Shown here: in pieces, positions 31,577 to 42,204 of the stretch
Layout of the letters: every line of letters starts with the position of its first letter
How positions within the stretch are numbered: position 1 is the first letter of the stretch
From: Elmis aenea
Taxonomy: Eukaryota; Arthropoda; Insecta; Coleoptera; Elmidae
Length of the DNA: 64,000 nucleotides
Assembly (NCBI GenBank): GCA_947652605.1
Contig: OX393582.1
Location: 16,702,544-16,766,543, forward strand
Reading direction: 5' to 3'
Translations under genes and position numbers: made by a program
Notes under the pieces: generated by a model
The model's database searches: none
Told to the model about the DNA's origin: nothing
The model's input: the letters and a program-made list of their open reading frames with translations, nothing else

Positions 31577-33076
31577 TGATAATTGAGTCGCCTATTTCCA
31601 AAACCGACCAAGTCCAAAAAAACTCAAAATGAGTTAGTTAGTAGCGCCATTTGTTAGCTGATACCTAGACGGATATATGTAGCCATGGTTCCATGTATAA
31701 AACCGACCAAAACTTATTCAAAAGTGGATGTAAAGTTTCACTTTATTTCCAAAACCGACCAAGTCCTCTAGACATTAATTTCCAAAACCGACCAAGTCCT
31801 CTAGAAAATTTACAGTTTTGATGCACACAAAAGTTTTAATAACATCATTAGCCTTAATCCTCCAGTCGAACAGAAAAAAATATTTTTTAACCCTGGATTG
31901 TACGGCACAAATTAACCCTAATTTAATCTTTTCAAGAATTTGCCAAATGAACAGGTAACATTCTGTAATTTTATAGGAATTAATACAATGCCACAAGTAT
32001 AAAAAGTATTTAGTTTTAAACATAAACATTTGATTAAGACGAGCAAGCTAAATTTTGATAGTATATAAAATGGAGACAATGATCGGCGAAAAAGAACAAA
32101 TTTTCTATAAAAAAATTAACATTGGTTTCGATTCTCCTCAAGAAGACATTTGCTCTCAGTGCTTGGAATATAAGGAGAGAATCAAACTGAAAAAGGACAA
32201 AGCTAAAAAAATTACGTTAATGGCATTGCAACGAGTACACAAATTCAGAGCTAAAACCTTTTTTGATTAACTTGAAGAAATCAGGGATCATATCTTTCGA
32301 CTGTCAGGAAAACCTTGTACTGCCAAAGATACCGGATCAAATCACCTAATAATTTCACTGCAGTCATTGGGTCTTCCAAATCTAAGCTAGAAAAAGGACG
32401 CGTTTTGATTAACACCTTGGTTGAAAATGAGTCGGGAAAAGGGTCAAATGAAATTTCATCAGCCATCTACGACGTGTTGTAGAAATTTTAGATTACCGAA
32501 ACAGTGATAGAGATTTGACTCATACGCGACGGATGTGGCGCCCAGAACAAAAAAAAAAAACATTTTAGTGGCAATGTGCTCCAAATGGCCACAAATGGAG
32601 GCCCCAAAAAATGTCGAGAAAAGATTGTTTTTCCAGTCACAGGACGATGAAATTATTTACTAAGCATTTTGGCAAAGATTCGAAAGAAAGGAGCGATGAA
32701 TTCCACCTAGGATGTTACAAAAAGGCGCTGGAGAATTCAAATGTCAATTCTGAACATCATGATGACCGCGACAATGAACATAATCATAATTCAGAGGACT
32801 CGGATTTTGAAAACGAGGTTAATAGTTACAAAACCGACTTAATTTCCCGTTCATTACCAATACCGACCAAGTCCTTTTTGTTTTGATCGTATCTGGTTTA
32901 TTTTTGTCTTAGTTTCTTGATATCAAGACTACACGATTGTGCAATTTTTTCCATATTTTTGGCACAGACCAATTTCAATGTTGTTGCACCTTTCCGCAAT
33001 CGTTTTTAGGCTCTCCTGTAAAAACAACTAGTGTGGACTTGGTCGGTTTTGGAAATAGGCGACTCAATTATCGCCA
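31577..33076 (+). mobile_element. DNA transposon with repeated subterminal motif
   Basis: The left end reads GATAATTGAGTCGCCTATTT then CCAAAACCGACCAAGTCC. The right end is its inverse (GGACTTGGTCGGTTTTGG then AAATAGGCGACTCAATTATC). The motif CCAAAACCGACCAAGTCC recurs at 31747 and 31783 and, as ATACCGACCAAGTCC, at 32861, with a broken copy at 31700. Repeated subterminal motifs usually serve as transposase sites. Fragments of a possible transposase lie inside. Superfamily not determined. Confidence 0.65.
32070..32270 (+). pseudogene. Possible transposase fragment with paired cysteines
   Basis: A frame starting METMIGEKEQIFYKK contains INIGFDSPQEDICSQCLEYK followed by a helical, basic stretch, then stops. 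The pattern P-x-x-D-x-C-x-x-C followed by a helix is shared, as I recall it, by a group of unclassified insect transposases. A later open piece (32611-32886) with an acidic, His-rich stretch may be another exon or another protein. Function is not established. Confidence 0.35.
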
Positions 33077-33391
33077 CATAAAAATATTGAGGGTGCAAAA
33101 CGACTTTCGGCTAGAGTTACCAATCGCACTCTTTTAAGAGTACATTTTGGGGTAGTTAAACGCTAAACAGCGTACTCTTACTCTTCACTAATCAAAGTCG
33201 AATGTATTCTTTTTGAAACTTTGAATTGCATAATAAAAATATCATTTTATTAAACGTTTTCCTTCAACCATTGTAATACATATGACATAAAACACAATTT
33301 CCATGCAACAAATCGCAAGCAGCGGTAAACGATTAAATTATTACTGTATGTAGCCAGTGCACCTTTCACGATTACTCGTTTGATTTGAATT

Positions 33392-34372
33392 GTGCGAAAT
33401 TGCCGCCACTGCACAGTGGTTTCTTCCTATGACAAAAATAAAAAAAATTATGTTCGTATTTTTGTTCAGGAGGAGAGATACTTTAAAGACAAAATAAACG
33501 CTCTGCAACCTACTCAAATCACCATTGAAGATAGTTCGTTTTTAGTGAGACATCAGTTACAGTTGACTATGGTCGACGGAAAAGTCTGCAATGCCCTAAC
33601 AGAGACTTCTTCTGCCAAGTGTAACATTTGCAAGACAACTCCAAAGGAGACGAATGATATTGATAATTGCTTACTAAAACAAGTAAAAAAAGAACACTAT
33701 GGTTTTGGTCTGTCACCTCTTCACTCATGGATTAGGTTTTTTGAATACTTTATTCATATTTCTTATAGACTTGACATTAAAAAATGGCAAGTCAGGACAC
33801 AAGAAGCGAAATATCTATTTGCCCAAAAAAAGAATTATATTCAGACAGAGTTTAGGGAGAAAATGGGTTTAATTTTAGATAAACCTAAAGCTGGTGGTAG
33901 TAGCACGTCAAACGACGGCAATACAGCAAGGAAATTCTTTAATAATGCTGAGTTAGCCGCTAAAATTTTTGGAATAGATATGGATTTAATAAAAAGGTCT
34001 ACAACAATACTACAAGCCTTGGTCTCAGGATATGAAATAGATAAAGATAAATTTAAAGAATTCGCGTTGGAAACTGCCAGAAGACTTGTAGACAGGTATC
34101 CCTGATACTATCTGCCGGCTTCTGTCCACAAGATCCTAATACATGGGTCCGAAGTAATTGGCCATGCTGTACTATCAATAGGCGTATTGTCGAATGAAGC
34201 AGCCGAAGCGAAAAACAAAGACGTAAAGTTATTTAAACTCAACCACACCCGAAAAATGACTCGAGTTGTCAACAACACCGACTTGCTAAATACTCTTATT
34301 TTCTTCGGATCCATTTATCACCGGATTAAGAAAGCTGCCTGTGAAAAAAAAAATCAAATTTGTTCAAAGTAA
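33392..34372 (+). pseudogene. Transib/RAG1-like transposase, C-terminal part
   Basis: About 326 codons in one frame with a single internal stop (34103-34105, TGA in the place of an expected Trp codon). In order: CRHCTVVSSY; MVDGKVCNALTETSSAKC with a following CNIC; LSPLHSWIRFFEYFIH then YRLDIKKW; EFREKMGLI; DGNTARKFFNN; and YYLPASVHKILIHGSEVI, then LSIGVLSNEAAEAKNKDVK, HTRKMTR. The series L-H..F-E, G-N-x-A-R-K and S-I-G-x-x-S-N-E-A-x-E-x-x-N-K parallels the RAG1 core, where the last Glu is catalytic (E962). The N-terminal half, including the first catalytic Asp, is absent, and there is no good ATG (33392 is GTG). Cut-and-paste transposase, now dead. The superfamily call is from motif memory. 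Confidence 0.6.
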
Positions 34373-34464
34373 CTTTAAGTTTATTAATTATATAATTTAA
34401 TTTAGAGGTTTATGTTCATTAATAATAAAAAGTTTATTTAAAATTACTAACTTTATAATATTAA
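34373..34464. other. AT-rich 3' flank ending in TTAA
   Basis: Short AT-rich sequence after the transposase. Its last 20 bases, CTAACTTTATAATATTAA, recur inverted at about 35135. Confidence 0.4.
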
Positions 34465-34984
34465 CCCCTTACTGCATGACTTTTTAAATTTTCAAATAAA
34501 ATTTTTTGAATGTGTACAATGTATTACAGAATGCTAAAAAAATGTTAAAAAAATTTTATTTTTATTTTAAGACGAAATTTTTTACCTTTTCTGTTTTTTT
34601 TTCTAATATGTAATACCATGCATATATACTACATACATAATTTTTATTCATAAAAATTAAATGATTTGGCACAAAGGATTTAGAGGTTATTATAGTAAAA
34701 AAAAATTACACGTCGAATTTATAATGTAAATAAATAAAATGCAATAACATAAATTTACCCAATTTGCATAAATGGCGGTAGTAGGCTGGAAATGTTAAGC
34801 TCTTTGACGTTTTTTATTGTATATTTTCTGTAGTTCAACATAGATGGCGCAATTTTTCAAATATTACGCGTGAAACTGTATATTATTAGTATAGTACACT
34901 GTAGAAGGCGCTACTATATGAGAACTATGACTAATATCGCTTTATATGGTACGTATCATATCTGATACAATATGCGGTAAGGGG
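34465..34984. mobile_element. piggyBac-type MITE, 520 bp
   Basis: CCCCTTACTGCAT at the left pairs with ATGCGGTAAGGGG at the right, and TTAA lies directly outside each end (34461-34464 and 34985-34988). Precise TTAA duplication with short inverted ends points to piggyBac mobilisation. No coding capacity. It is inserted in the left arm of a hairpin that continues at 34985. Confidence 0.75.
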
Positions 34985-35155
34985 TTAACAGTAACATCTA
35001 CATAATAAATAATGGTTAAATAATGTTTTCTATTTTTCAGTCAATGTAAGTTTTTTGGTTTCTCGCCGTATCATTAGTCGACTATTTTTATCTAACTATT
35101 ATTTATTATTTAGATGTTACTGTCAATATTATAAAGTTAGTAATTGTAAATAATT
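34985..35155. repeat. Hairpin split by the piggyBac MITE
   Basis: Joining the sequence either side of the MITE gives CTAACTTTATAATATTAACAGTAACATCTA, whose complement TAGATGTTACTGTCAATATTATAAAGTTAG lies at 35112-35145. It may be the 3' terminal region of the Transib-like element upstream or a separate fold-back. Confidence 0.55.
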
Positions 35156-35204
35156 TTTTTATTATTATTAGTAGATACTAACATGACATTTTTTTGTTTA
35201 TATA

Positions 35205-36772
35205 CAGGGTGTCCCCGTTATCACCGCGAATATTTTAAGTGGTGATGGAGGACCTTTTTCTAAGAAAAAAATTTAAGTACAATTTTTTTCTAAAATCAAA
35301 TGCTAAGCAGTTATCAACACTTACTTGATTTTTTTACACTTCTGCATTTAAAAGACACTGTCGCCGAAAATATTAATTTTATCGTAAAATACCTTACAGC
35401 TTTTTAATAGAGCAAGAAATTCTCTACAAAATTAATTAAAATTATTTTTTGTCTACAGGCAATGGTTTAAAAGTTATAAGGCAGTTTGTACAAAAAAATG
35501 GGAAAAATTTTAAAACTTTAATTGTTTTTTAGACTTTGCAACCGCTGTATCTTAAAAACGAAAGGTCGTACAAAAAAACCGACGGCCCATTCCGGATAGC
35601 AAATTTTATGGGCTACAACTTTGGTCAAGTGAAATTTTTGGAAAATCAAACCGATTTTCCGGAAAAGCTAAAAATAAGGAACAGAGTGTAAAAAAAATGT
35701 CGAGAAATTATGTTTTGTATTTAAAATAATGCTTTTAAAGAGAGTGCGATTATGAACTGAAAATGATGGAGATCATTTTGAACATTTATTGAAGTAATTT
35801 TGTGGTTACATATTAATTTTATTGCCTCCAGATAGATTTGCATTGTTTTGGATTTTATGGTTTTTTTCCCACCTTTTTCACTATTAAAAACATATGTTTA
35901 GTTTTATTGAACAACATATTTACCGAAGTTGTAGTCCGTTAAATGCCTTATCCGCAATAGACATCCGTTTTGCTCTACGACGTTTCGTTAAAAGATGCGG
36001 CGTTTTTATAAATTTAAATAACTTATTTACATGCAATTTTACAATTTTTTGTTAAATTTGTTCGTTAGCTCCTTAAAAAATAAGGGGTGGTTTTCTGAAT
36101 AATTTCAAACTTCATAAAAAGCTTTAAAACTGATGAGATACATAATTTTATAAATGGTGCCGATGCTATGGCATTTTTAAATACAAAATATTATAATTTC
36201 CCGTTTTTTTTTGTTTTGAAAACGATAAAATGCAAAACAATGCAAATCCATCTTAACTCAATAAAATTTACATGTAACCACAAAATTACGTCAATAAGTG
36301 TTCAAAATGACTTCCATCATTTATCATTTTCAATTACGTAATCGTTCTCTGTTTAAAAGCATTTTTAAATACAAAACAATATTTGTAGGAAATTTTGTTT
36401 TTGCACTCTGTTCCTTATTGTTAGCTTTTCCGGAAAATTGGTTTGATTTTCCAAAAATTTCACTTTACCAAAGTTGTAGCCCATAAAATTTGCTATCCGA
36501 AATGGGCCGTCGGTTTTTTTGTACAACCTTAATAATTATAATTAATTTTGTAGAGAATTTCTTGTTCTATTAAAAAGCTAAAAGGTATTTTACGATAAAA
36601 TTGATATTTTCGGCGACAGAGCCTTTTAAATGCAGAAGTGTAAAAAAATCAAGTAAGTGTTGATAACTGCTTAGCATTTGATTTTAGAAAAAAATTGTAC
36701 TTGAAATTTTTTCTTAGAAAAAGGTCCTCTATCACCACTTAAAATATTCGCAGTGATAACGGGGACACCCTG
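35205..36772. mobile_element. Fold-back element (family D), 1.57 kb
   Basis: CAGGGTGTCCCCGTTATCAC on the left and GTGATAACGGGGACACCCTG on the right are perfect ends with TA on both sides. The arms pair almost to the centre (about 35890-36190). The right arm lacks roughly 110 bp present in the left (around 35450-35560). The open frame of 62 codons at 36298 is arm sequence. Confidence 0.88.
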
Positions 36773-37159
36773 TATATGCTGCAAAGTAGATTTTTTTTAA
36801 ATACTTTTTAAATATACATTTGACCTAAAACCCTTTTAATTTAAACCATCAGAATTAGGTCCTTCATTTATTTTTATTTTTGACGCACGTTAGCATGGAC
36901 GCGGGACCACTGTGCACTGTAGCAATACTCCACTACCCGACGGTAATTGTTTTGATGTTGGTACGTTTACGTTGTGACTTGTACTAATTATTTTGTGGGA
37001 AAAAATTACAATACAGTAAGTAAACAAAATTGAATAAACCTAAGCTATAGTATACCGTTCTTATACAGCTAATGATGAAAATCGAAATTATATTGAGAAT
37101 AGGTACTGCTAAAATGGAAACCGGTTATAGCGCGGGTTTGCGGTAGGTGTATGTATGGT
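36773..37159. other. Unassigned DNA
   Basis: No gene recognised. TGTATGGT (37152-37159) belongs to the target duplication of the next element. Confidence 0.45.
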
Positions 37160-38179
37160 AGGGCTGCCACACGTCCCGGTTGACCAGTACATGTCCCGGT
37201 TTGCGGAATTTTGTCCCGCTGTCCCGGTGAACAAATCAATTGTCCCAGTTTGTTGACAATTTTTATTATTAACTATAATAACAAAGAGTCAAATAAATAT
37301 ATGACAAACTGAAAAAAGGTGGGCTATATCCGACGCAAATAGAACTATTTGATGAAGAAGTTAAAGATTACTTCACCACTGCAATTAATTATCTGGAACA
37401 GTGGATTGCGCCACTGACAAAATATAAAGTTTTTTATGGATGGGCTTGCATGATTTTCCTCGATGGGAAAAAGTGGAAGAAACAGTTTCATATTTGCAGG
37501 AAAAAGGCATTGAAATAAAAGATACGTGCTTTGAGGAAGTGATGTATTTGCAGTCATTTATGGAGAGTCAATTGTCAGGCGATGAGTGGAAAGAAAAAGA
37601 AATGCACGATAATTGTCTAGATTTTTTCAAAAAAACAGGAGAGAAAGAAAAAACTTACTAAAATGATGGTAATATCTGTACGCAATCCCAGGTCACAATT
37701 TTTTTGGATATCTTTGTAGTGGACCAAAGAGAGAAACTACCTTTTCATGAACACGGTTAAGAGCATTACTCAGTGCATTTACAATTATAGTACAACTATG
37801 TAAATGGAGAAAAAAAACTGCTTCAAAATGTTAAAAATTCAGAAAAATATGAATGGTCAAAGAAGGGCTCGTAAATATAATAATAATTTTTTTTTTTAAA
37901 TTTAAAGTGATTGTGTAAACACCTCTTGCGTAACGCTCACCAAGGTACAGTTTATGCAATTTTCATTAATTTTAATAGGAAAAACAAATTTGGACTTCAA
38001 TCAATTCAGATTTCGAACGGCCTCATAAAAGTAATTAAATTCGAAGGATGAGGCACCACTGTATTTGTTCCCACAAGACCAAATTTTATTATTCTTTATA
38101 AATGTTTAGCGACCCCCCCCCCCCCCACTCCTTTGGCCATAATGTCCCGGTCGGGGTAACGACATTTATGGCAGCGCTA
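37160..38179 (+). mobile_element. hAT element, 1.0 kb, decayed
   Basis: The ends are AGGGCTGCCA and TGGCAGCGCTA. Duplicated flanks are TGTATGGT and AGTATGGT (7/8). Subterminal GTCCCGG repeats lie at both sides, four on the left and one facing on the right. A run of 14 Cs lies at 38113-38126. It contains only the C-terminal part of a transposase. Confidence 0.75.
37320..37875 (+). pseudogene. hAT transposase C-terminal remnant
   Basis: In shifting frames: QIELFDEEVKDYFTTAINYLE, WEKVEETVSYLQEKGIEI, FEEVMYLQSFM, then FVVDQREKLPFHEHG and LLQNVKNSEKYEWSKK. This follows the order of the helical region before and after the hAT dimerisation domain, with the core of the domain damaged. There are several stops. 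Confidence 0.6.
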
Positions 38180-38394
38180 AGTATGGTGTTGTATGATAAC
38201 CGCGATATAACAGAATTGTAGAAAATTTCCATATTTTCATGAAGCAACTTGTTTTTCCAATTTGTGGTATAATTTGATTCTTGTGATACTAAAAAAAATA
38301 TTATTTCCGCTAATAAAAATTATATTGTACACAAAAATTATGTGGTGGGGGGTGTCGCAAAACATTCCGCCCGGGTACCAACCTTCCTTAGTCC

Positions 38395-38745
38395 GCTAGG
38401 ACAAGTACTCGCTGGACAATAGCCCTCCGGACAATAACCCCCCGGACAAATAACCCTCGGACAAAAAAAAACGTGTAAAACCCCCCCGGAAAATAACCCT
38501 CGGACAAAAAAAAACGTGTAAAACTCCCCGGACAATTAACCCCCGTGCAAAAAAACCCTAACGACTAACTTGAAATATCGGTAAATTATAACTGTCGCAA
38601 TGTAGTGTTAAAGTTGCTATAAAAAAAAATGAAGGCAGAATAACAATATAATCTCCTTTGGGTGTTATCTTGATAATTATAATCTACCGATATTTTAAGT
38701 TAGTAATTAGGTTTTTTTGCACGGGGGTTAATTGTCAGAGGGTCA
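38395..38745. repeat. GGACAAtaaccc minirepeats followed by a hairpin
   Basis: CCGGACAATAACCCC-type motifs repeat about eight times between 38398 and 38545, including two copies of CTCGGACAAAAAAAAACGTG about 55 bp apart. The last one, GACAATTAACCCCCGTGC, is complemented at 38720-38740, with CTAACTTGAAATATCGGTA also pairing. Probably a transposon end region of unknown superfamily. Confidence 0.5.
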
Positions 38746-39814
38746 GCTTAGAGGTTGGTTAAGGTTTTTTTTTAACGCAGAATAATAGGGAACGCTACAA
38801 TAAGATAAATTTGGAATAAGATGATATGCAGCTGTGCACTATTTAATTAATAAACTAATACCCTGTTATATAGAGGTACCCTAAAACTAAATACATACCA
38901 TCCTGTTATTCACTAACACGACTTTTTTTTTAATTGGCCATCTCTCCCGTAAGGCTATCTCCCCCTGAATTACCCTGTGTTTTTTGCATCATATATCCGA
39001 GTTTTTGCTGAATATAATCTTTCAATTAGTTTGCATTTAATTCTTCTTAAAAATCTCATCTCCTCTGTCTGTATTCGTTGTTTTTGCTTTTTTGTTAGTG
39101 CCCTGAACTATAAGTAAGAATTGGTCCGTACCCAATCAATGTACGTTTAACTCCGTTAATTGTGCGTTTAAATTTACTTTTTAACATCTCTAATGAACCC
39201 TTTACAGAAGCTATATAATTAAAAATTCTGGTTTTGATCGAGAATTGTCGAGGGTTAAAATTAGAAACTCAATCACAGCATACGATGCGGTTGCATACTT
39301 GCACGTGGCAAGTTAATCGTATAGGAGAAAATAAGGTAGCGACAGATTTTAACCCAAGTATTCGTTCGTTCGATTCGGTGTCGCATATAAACTTTATATG
39401 TTCGTAAGGGAAACGTATTTTGTAATATCGTGACAATCAATAATAAAATTTCAACTTGTTGAATAATTAGTGGAATTAATGTGGTTTAAGAATGATAAAA
39501 TCGCGAAACACGAGATATTTTTTTAAACTTGTAGCTGAAATTAAATGATATTAGTAAACAATGTCAAATTCGAAATGAAAGTCAAAGGTTTTTTCATAAA
39601 ATTATTTAAATGATGTATTTTAAGAGATTTTTTCAAAATCGCTGTTTTTTTCTGCTTTATTTAATTTATTTTTAGAATCATTGATGAAATACAAACACTT
39701 TCTTCAAACAACTTTTTATTCTTTGAACATCACTTTAATTAGATTTTTGTCAGACGTTTTGTTTGTTTTGTATCAAATACACAAAGCAAAGGATATTTTA
39801 ATTACTCTAGATAT
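38746..39814. other. AT-rich stretch, nothing recognised
   Basis: No gene or repeat was identified. Confidence 0.45.
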
Positions 39815-40250
39815 GTAAAAAAACAAACTAAATTAGGACTCTACAAAGGAGTAATTAGATCAACCACAACATATGCGGCCGAGACAAGGCAAGAAACGGT
39901 AAACAGTAGACAATACGCAGAGGTAACAGGATGAAAATACTAAGAATAATCGTCGGGAAAACAAGACGGCGCAGAAAAAAAAAACATACAAACGTGCGAA
40001 GTGGAAAATATTAGCAGTTAGACGTCACACCGAAGACAAATATTTTTAACCACATAACAAAAATAAAACAAGACAGTAGTAAGAGGAGTCAGGGATGGGG
40101 TATTATGAGTGGTGAGCTAGGAGGACTGTGTGGGACGACCTGGCAAGCTTTGGAAGGACAATTTCTACAAATAAACAGGCTACACGCCAACGAAGAAGTA
40201 AAGAAGAAGAATAATACATCAACAATCAAAACCAACAACGCTGCTTCATT
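39815..40250 (+). pseudogene. LINE ORF2 C-terminal fragment
   Basis: LRLYKGVIRSTTTYAAET at the start matches the L-Y-K-x-x-I-R-P-x-x-T-Y-A-x-E-T segment after the LINE reverse transcriptase. MKILRIIVG follows in another frame. The rest is degraded. The DD41D mariner element starts just downstream and may have inserted into its 3' end. Confidence 0.5.
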
Positions 40251-40258
40251 AGATTTTA

Positions 40259-40626
40259 TACAGGGTGGCTGGTTTTTTATTGTCCAGCTTATATCTGGTG
40301 AAATATTAATGTTACCAAAAAAAGTTAAATAAGAAACTTATTTAACAAAAGCTGGTCTACAAAATGATGCTAAAAATTTTGTTCCATAGCCTACCAATTT
40401 TTCGGAAAAATATCCAACTTTTGTTTTTTAAATAGAACACCCTGTATATTTTCACAGAATCACATTCTAAATCAATTTCTCTTTACAATGATATATTAGA
40501 AGTACCATTTTGCTTTTAAATTATGCTCAATATTTCAAAAAAGAGAATTATTATAGTCGGCTGTGATATTGTTTTGTTTATTGCAAATACCTGTCAAATT
40601 TGTTTACATTAGCAAACACTTGTCAA
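40259..40626. repeat. Left terminal inverted repeat of the DD41D element
   Basis: 368 bp, matching the complement of 41833-42202. It ends at GCAAACACTTGTCAA, 45 bp before the transposase ATG, so the arm probably holds the promoter. Confidence 0.88.
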
Positions 40627-40670
40627 ATCAGACAGAAATAAGTGTAATTATTGTATGTATTGTAAGAAAA

Positions 40671-41723
40671 ATGGACTATACAAATAATGAAAAAGTTGAT
40701 ATGCTGTGCTGTTTCCATAGATCAAATAATAATAAACGTGAGGCTGCTGTGTTATATCAAAATTTATATCCCAACAGAAGACAGCCTCATGTCAATACGT
40801 TTCAAAATTTAGAAAAATCTCTTCGGTCCACCGGTACATTCTCAAAGCGTATAAATAACGCCGCCCAAAACAGAAGAGGAAACGATGACGATGATGTTAT
40901 TCTGGCTTACTTTAGAGCTAATCCTAGAATTTCTACAAGACAAGCTACTGTTGAATTGAATGTTACAAGGTACAAAATTCAAAAGGTTTTAAAGCTGCAC
41001 AAACTAAAGCCTTATAAGTTACATTTGGTGCAAACATTACACCCTAATGATCCAAATAACAGGGTAGTGTTTTGTGAATGGCTACTGAACGTTGGAAGAC
41101 AATATCTTAGTAACATAATTTGGACAGACGAATCCAATTTCCATAGAAATGGAATTTTTAATAAGCGGAATACGCATTATTGGGATGATGAAAACCCTCG
41201 CATAATCGTTGAAGCCCGTGCGCAGGTACGTTTTTCAGTTAATGTATGGATAGGGGTAGTCGGTAATAGACTTTTGGGACCTTATTTTTACGATGGAACA
41301 TTGACTCAGGACCAATATTTATTATTTTTACAAAATGAATTTCAAGATTACCTAGACGATCTTCCATTAGCCGAAAGACAGAATTTATGGTTGCAACATG
41401 ATGGCGCCCCTGCTCATAATGGTGGTCGAGTAACAAATTTTTTAAATGATGAATTTGGTCAAAACTGGATCGGCAACAGAGGACCCGTTTTGTGGCCTGC
41501 TAGGTCGCCTGATTTGTCGATTCTAGATTTCTTTGTGTGGGGTTTCTTGAAGAACAAGGTTTATGAGACGCCTTCTCAAACTCTTGAGGAACTTAAAAAT
41601 AAAATTAGAGCAGCTTGTTTATTAATTACACCTGAAATGTTGCGAAAGGCCAGGGAAAACATAATTAATAGGGCCCAAAGTTGTTTAGAGTTCCATGGTG
41701 GACAATTTGAACAGTCTTTATAA
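40671..41723 (+). CDS. DD41D mariner-like transposase, intact, 350 aa
   Basis: Cut-and-paste transposase of the Tc1/mariner superfamily. Residues 1-55 (MDYTNNEKVDMLCCFH to about FQNLEKSLRSTG) form a DUF4817-type DNA-binding helix-turn-helix. A second HTH-like segment follows (ISTRQATVELNVTRYKIQKV). The catalytic acids are D153 in IIWTDESNF, D244 in LQHDGAPAH and D286 in DLSILDFFVWG. Exactly 41 residues separate the last two, the spacing of the rosa/Visitor-type DD41D group. The length is normal for the family. I chose ATG 40671 (context GAAAAATGG). An in-frame ATG at 40563 lies inside the terminal repeat. No stop or frameshift is present. Confidence 0.9.
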   Translation: MDYTNNEKVDMLCCFHRSNNNKREAAVLYQNLYPNRRQPHVNTFQNLEKSLRSTGTFSKRINNAAQNRRGNDDDDVILAYFRANPRISTRQATVELNVTRYKIQKVLKLHKLKPYKLHLVQTLHPNDPNNRVVFCEWLLNVGRQYLSNIIWTDESNFHRNGIFNKRNTHYWDDENPRIIVEARAQVRFSVNVWIGVVGNRLLGPYFYDGTLTQDQYLLFLQNEFQDYLDDLPLAERQNLWLQHDGAPAHNGGRVTNFLNDEFGQNWIGNRGPVLWPARSPDLSILDFFVWGFLKNKVYETPSQTLEELKNKIRAACLLITPEMLRKARENIINRAQSCLEFHGGQFEQSL

Positions 41724-41832
41724 TGAATTATGAATTAAATTTTGCTCCGACAATTGTTGTTAGCTTGTAATAAAGTAAGTGTTTGTCATGAGTAATTTTT
41801 TTTTTTTGCAATATTGTTATTTTTTTGAAATA

Positions 41833-42202
41833 TTGACAAGTGTTTGCTAATGTAAACAAATTTGACAGGTATTTGCAATAAACAAAACAATATCACAGCC
41901 GACTATAGTAATTATCTTTTTTTGAATTATTGAGCATAATTTATAAGCAAAATGGCACTTACGATAATATCATTGTGAAGAGAAATTGATTTAGAATGTG
42001 ATTCTGTGAAAATATACAGGGTGTTCTATTTAAAAAACAAAAGTTGGATATTTTTCCGAAAAATTGGTGGGCTATGGAATAAAATTTTTAGCACCATTTT
42101 GTAGACCAGCTTTTGTTAAATAAGTTTCTTATTTAACTTTTTTTGGTATCTTTAATATTTCAGCAGATATAAGCTGGACAATGAAAAACCAGCCACCCTG
42201 TA
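41833..42202. repeat. Right terminal inverted repeat of the DD41D element
   Basis: 370 bp, from TTGACAAGTGTTTGC to AGCCACCCTGTA. It starts about 110 bp after the transposase stop. Confidence 0.88.
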
Positions 42203-42204
42203 TA

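Larger units (their letters stand above)
40259..42202 (+). mobile_element. Complete DD41D mariner element with 370-bp inverted repeats
   Basis: Ends TACAGGGTGGCTGG and CCAGCCACCCTGTA with TA outside both. The long inverted terminal repeats bracket one intact transposase gene. The element is 1944 bp. The two arms differ by only a few percent by eye. Internal CACCCTGTATA and CAGGGTGTT motifs occur about 180 bp in from each end. Everything needed for transposition seems present. Confidence 0.9.

Noticed and set aside
33407..33420. CACAGTG heptamer as a Transib/RSS-type terminus
   Set aside because: It lies within the coding frame of the transposase relic and has no facing partner or 5-bp duplication that I could see.
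38338..38535. Minus-strand frame with repeated Cys-Pro
   Set aside because: Produced by the GGACAA-taaccc minirepeats, not a protein.
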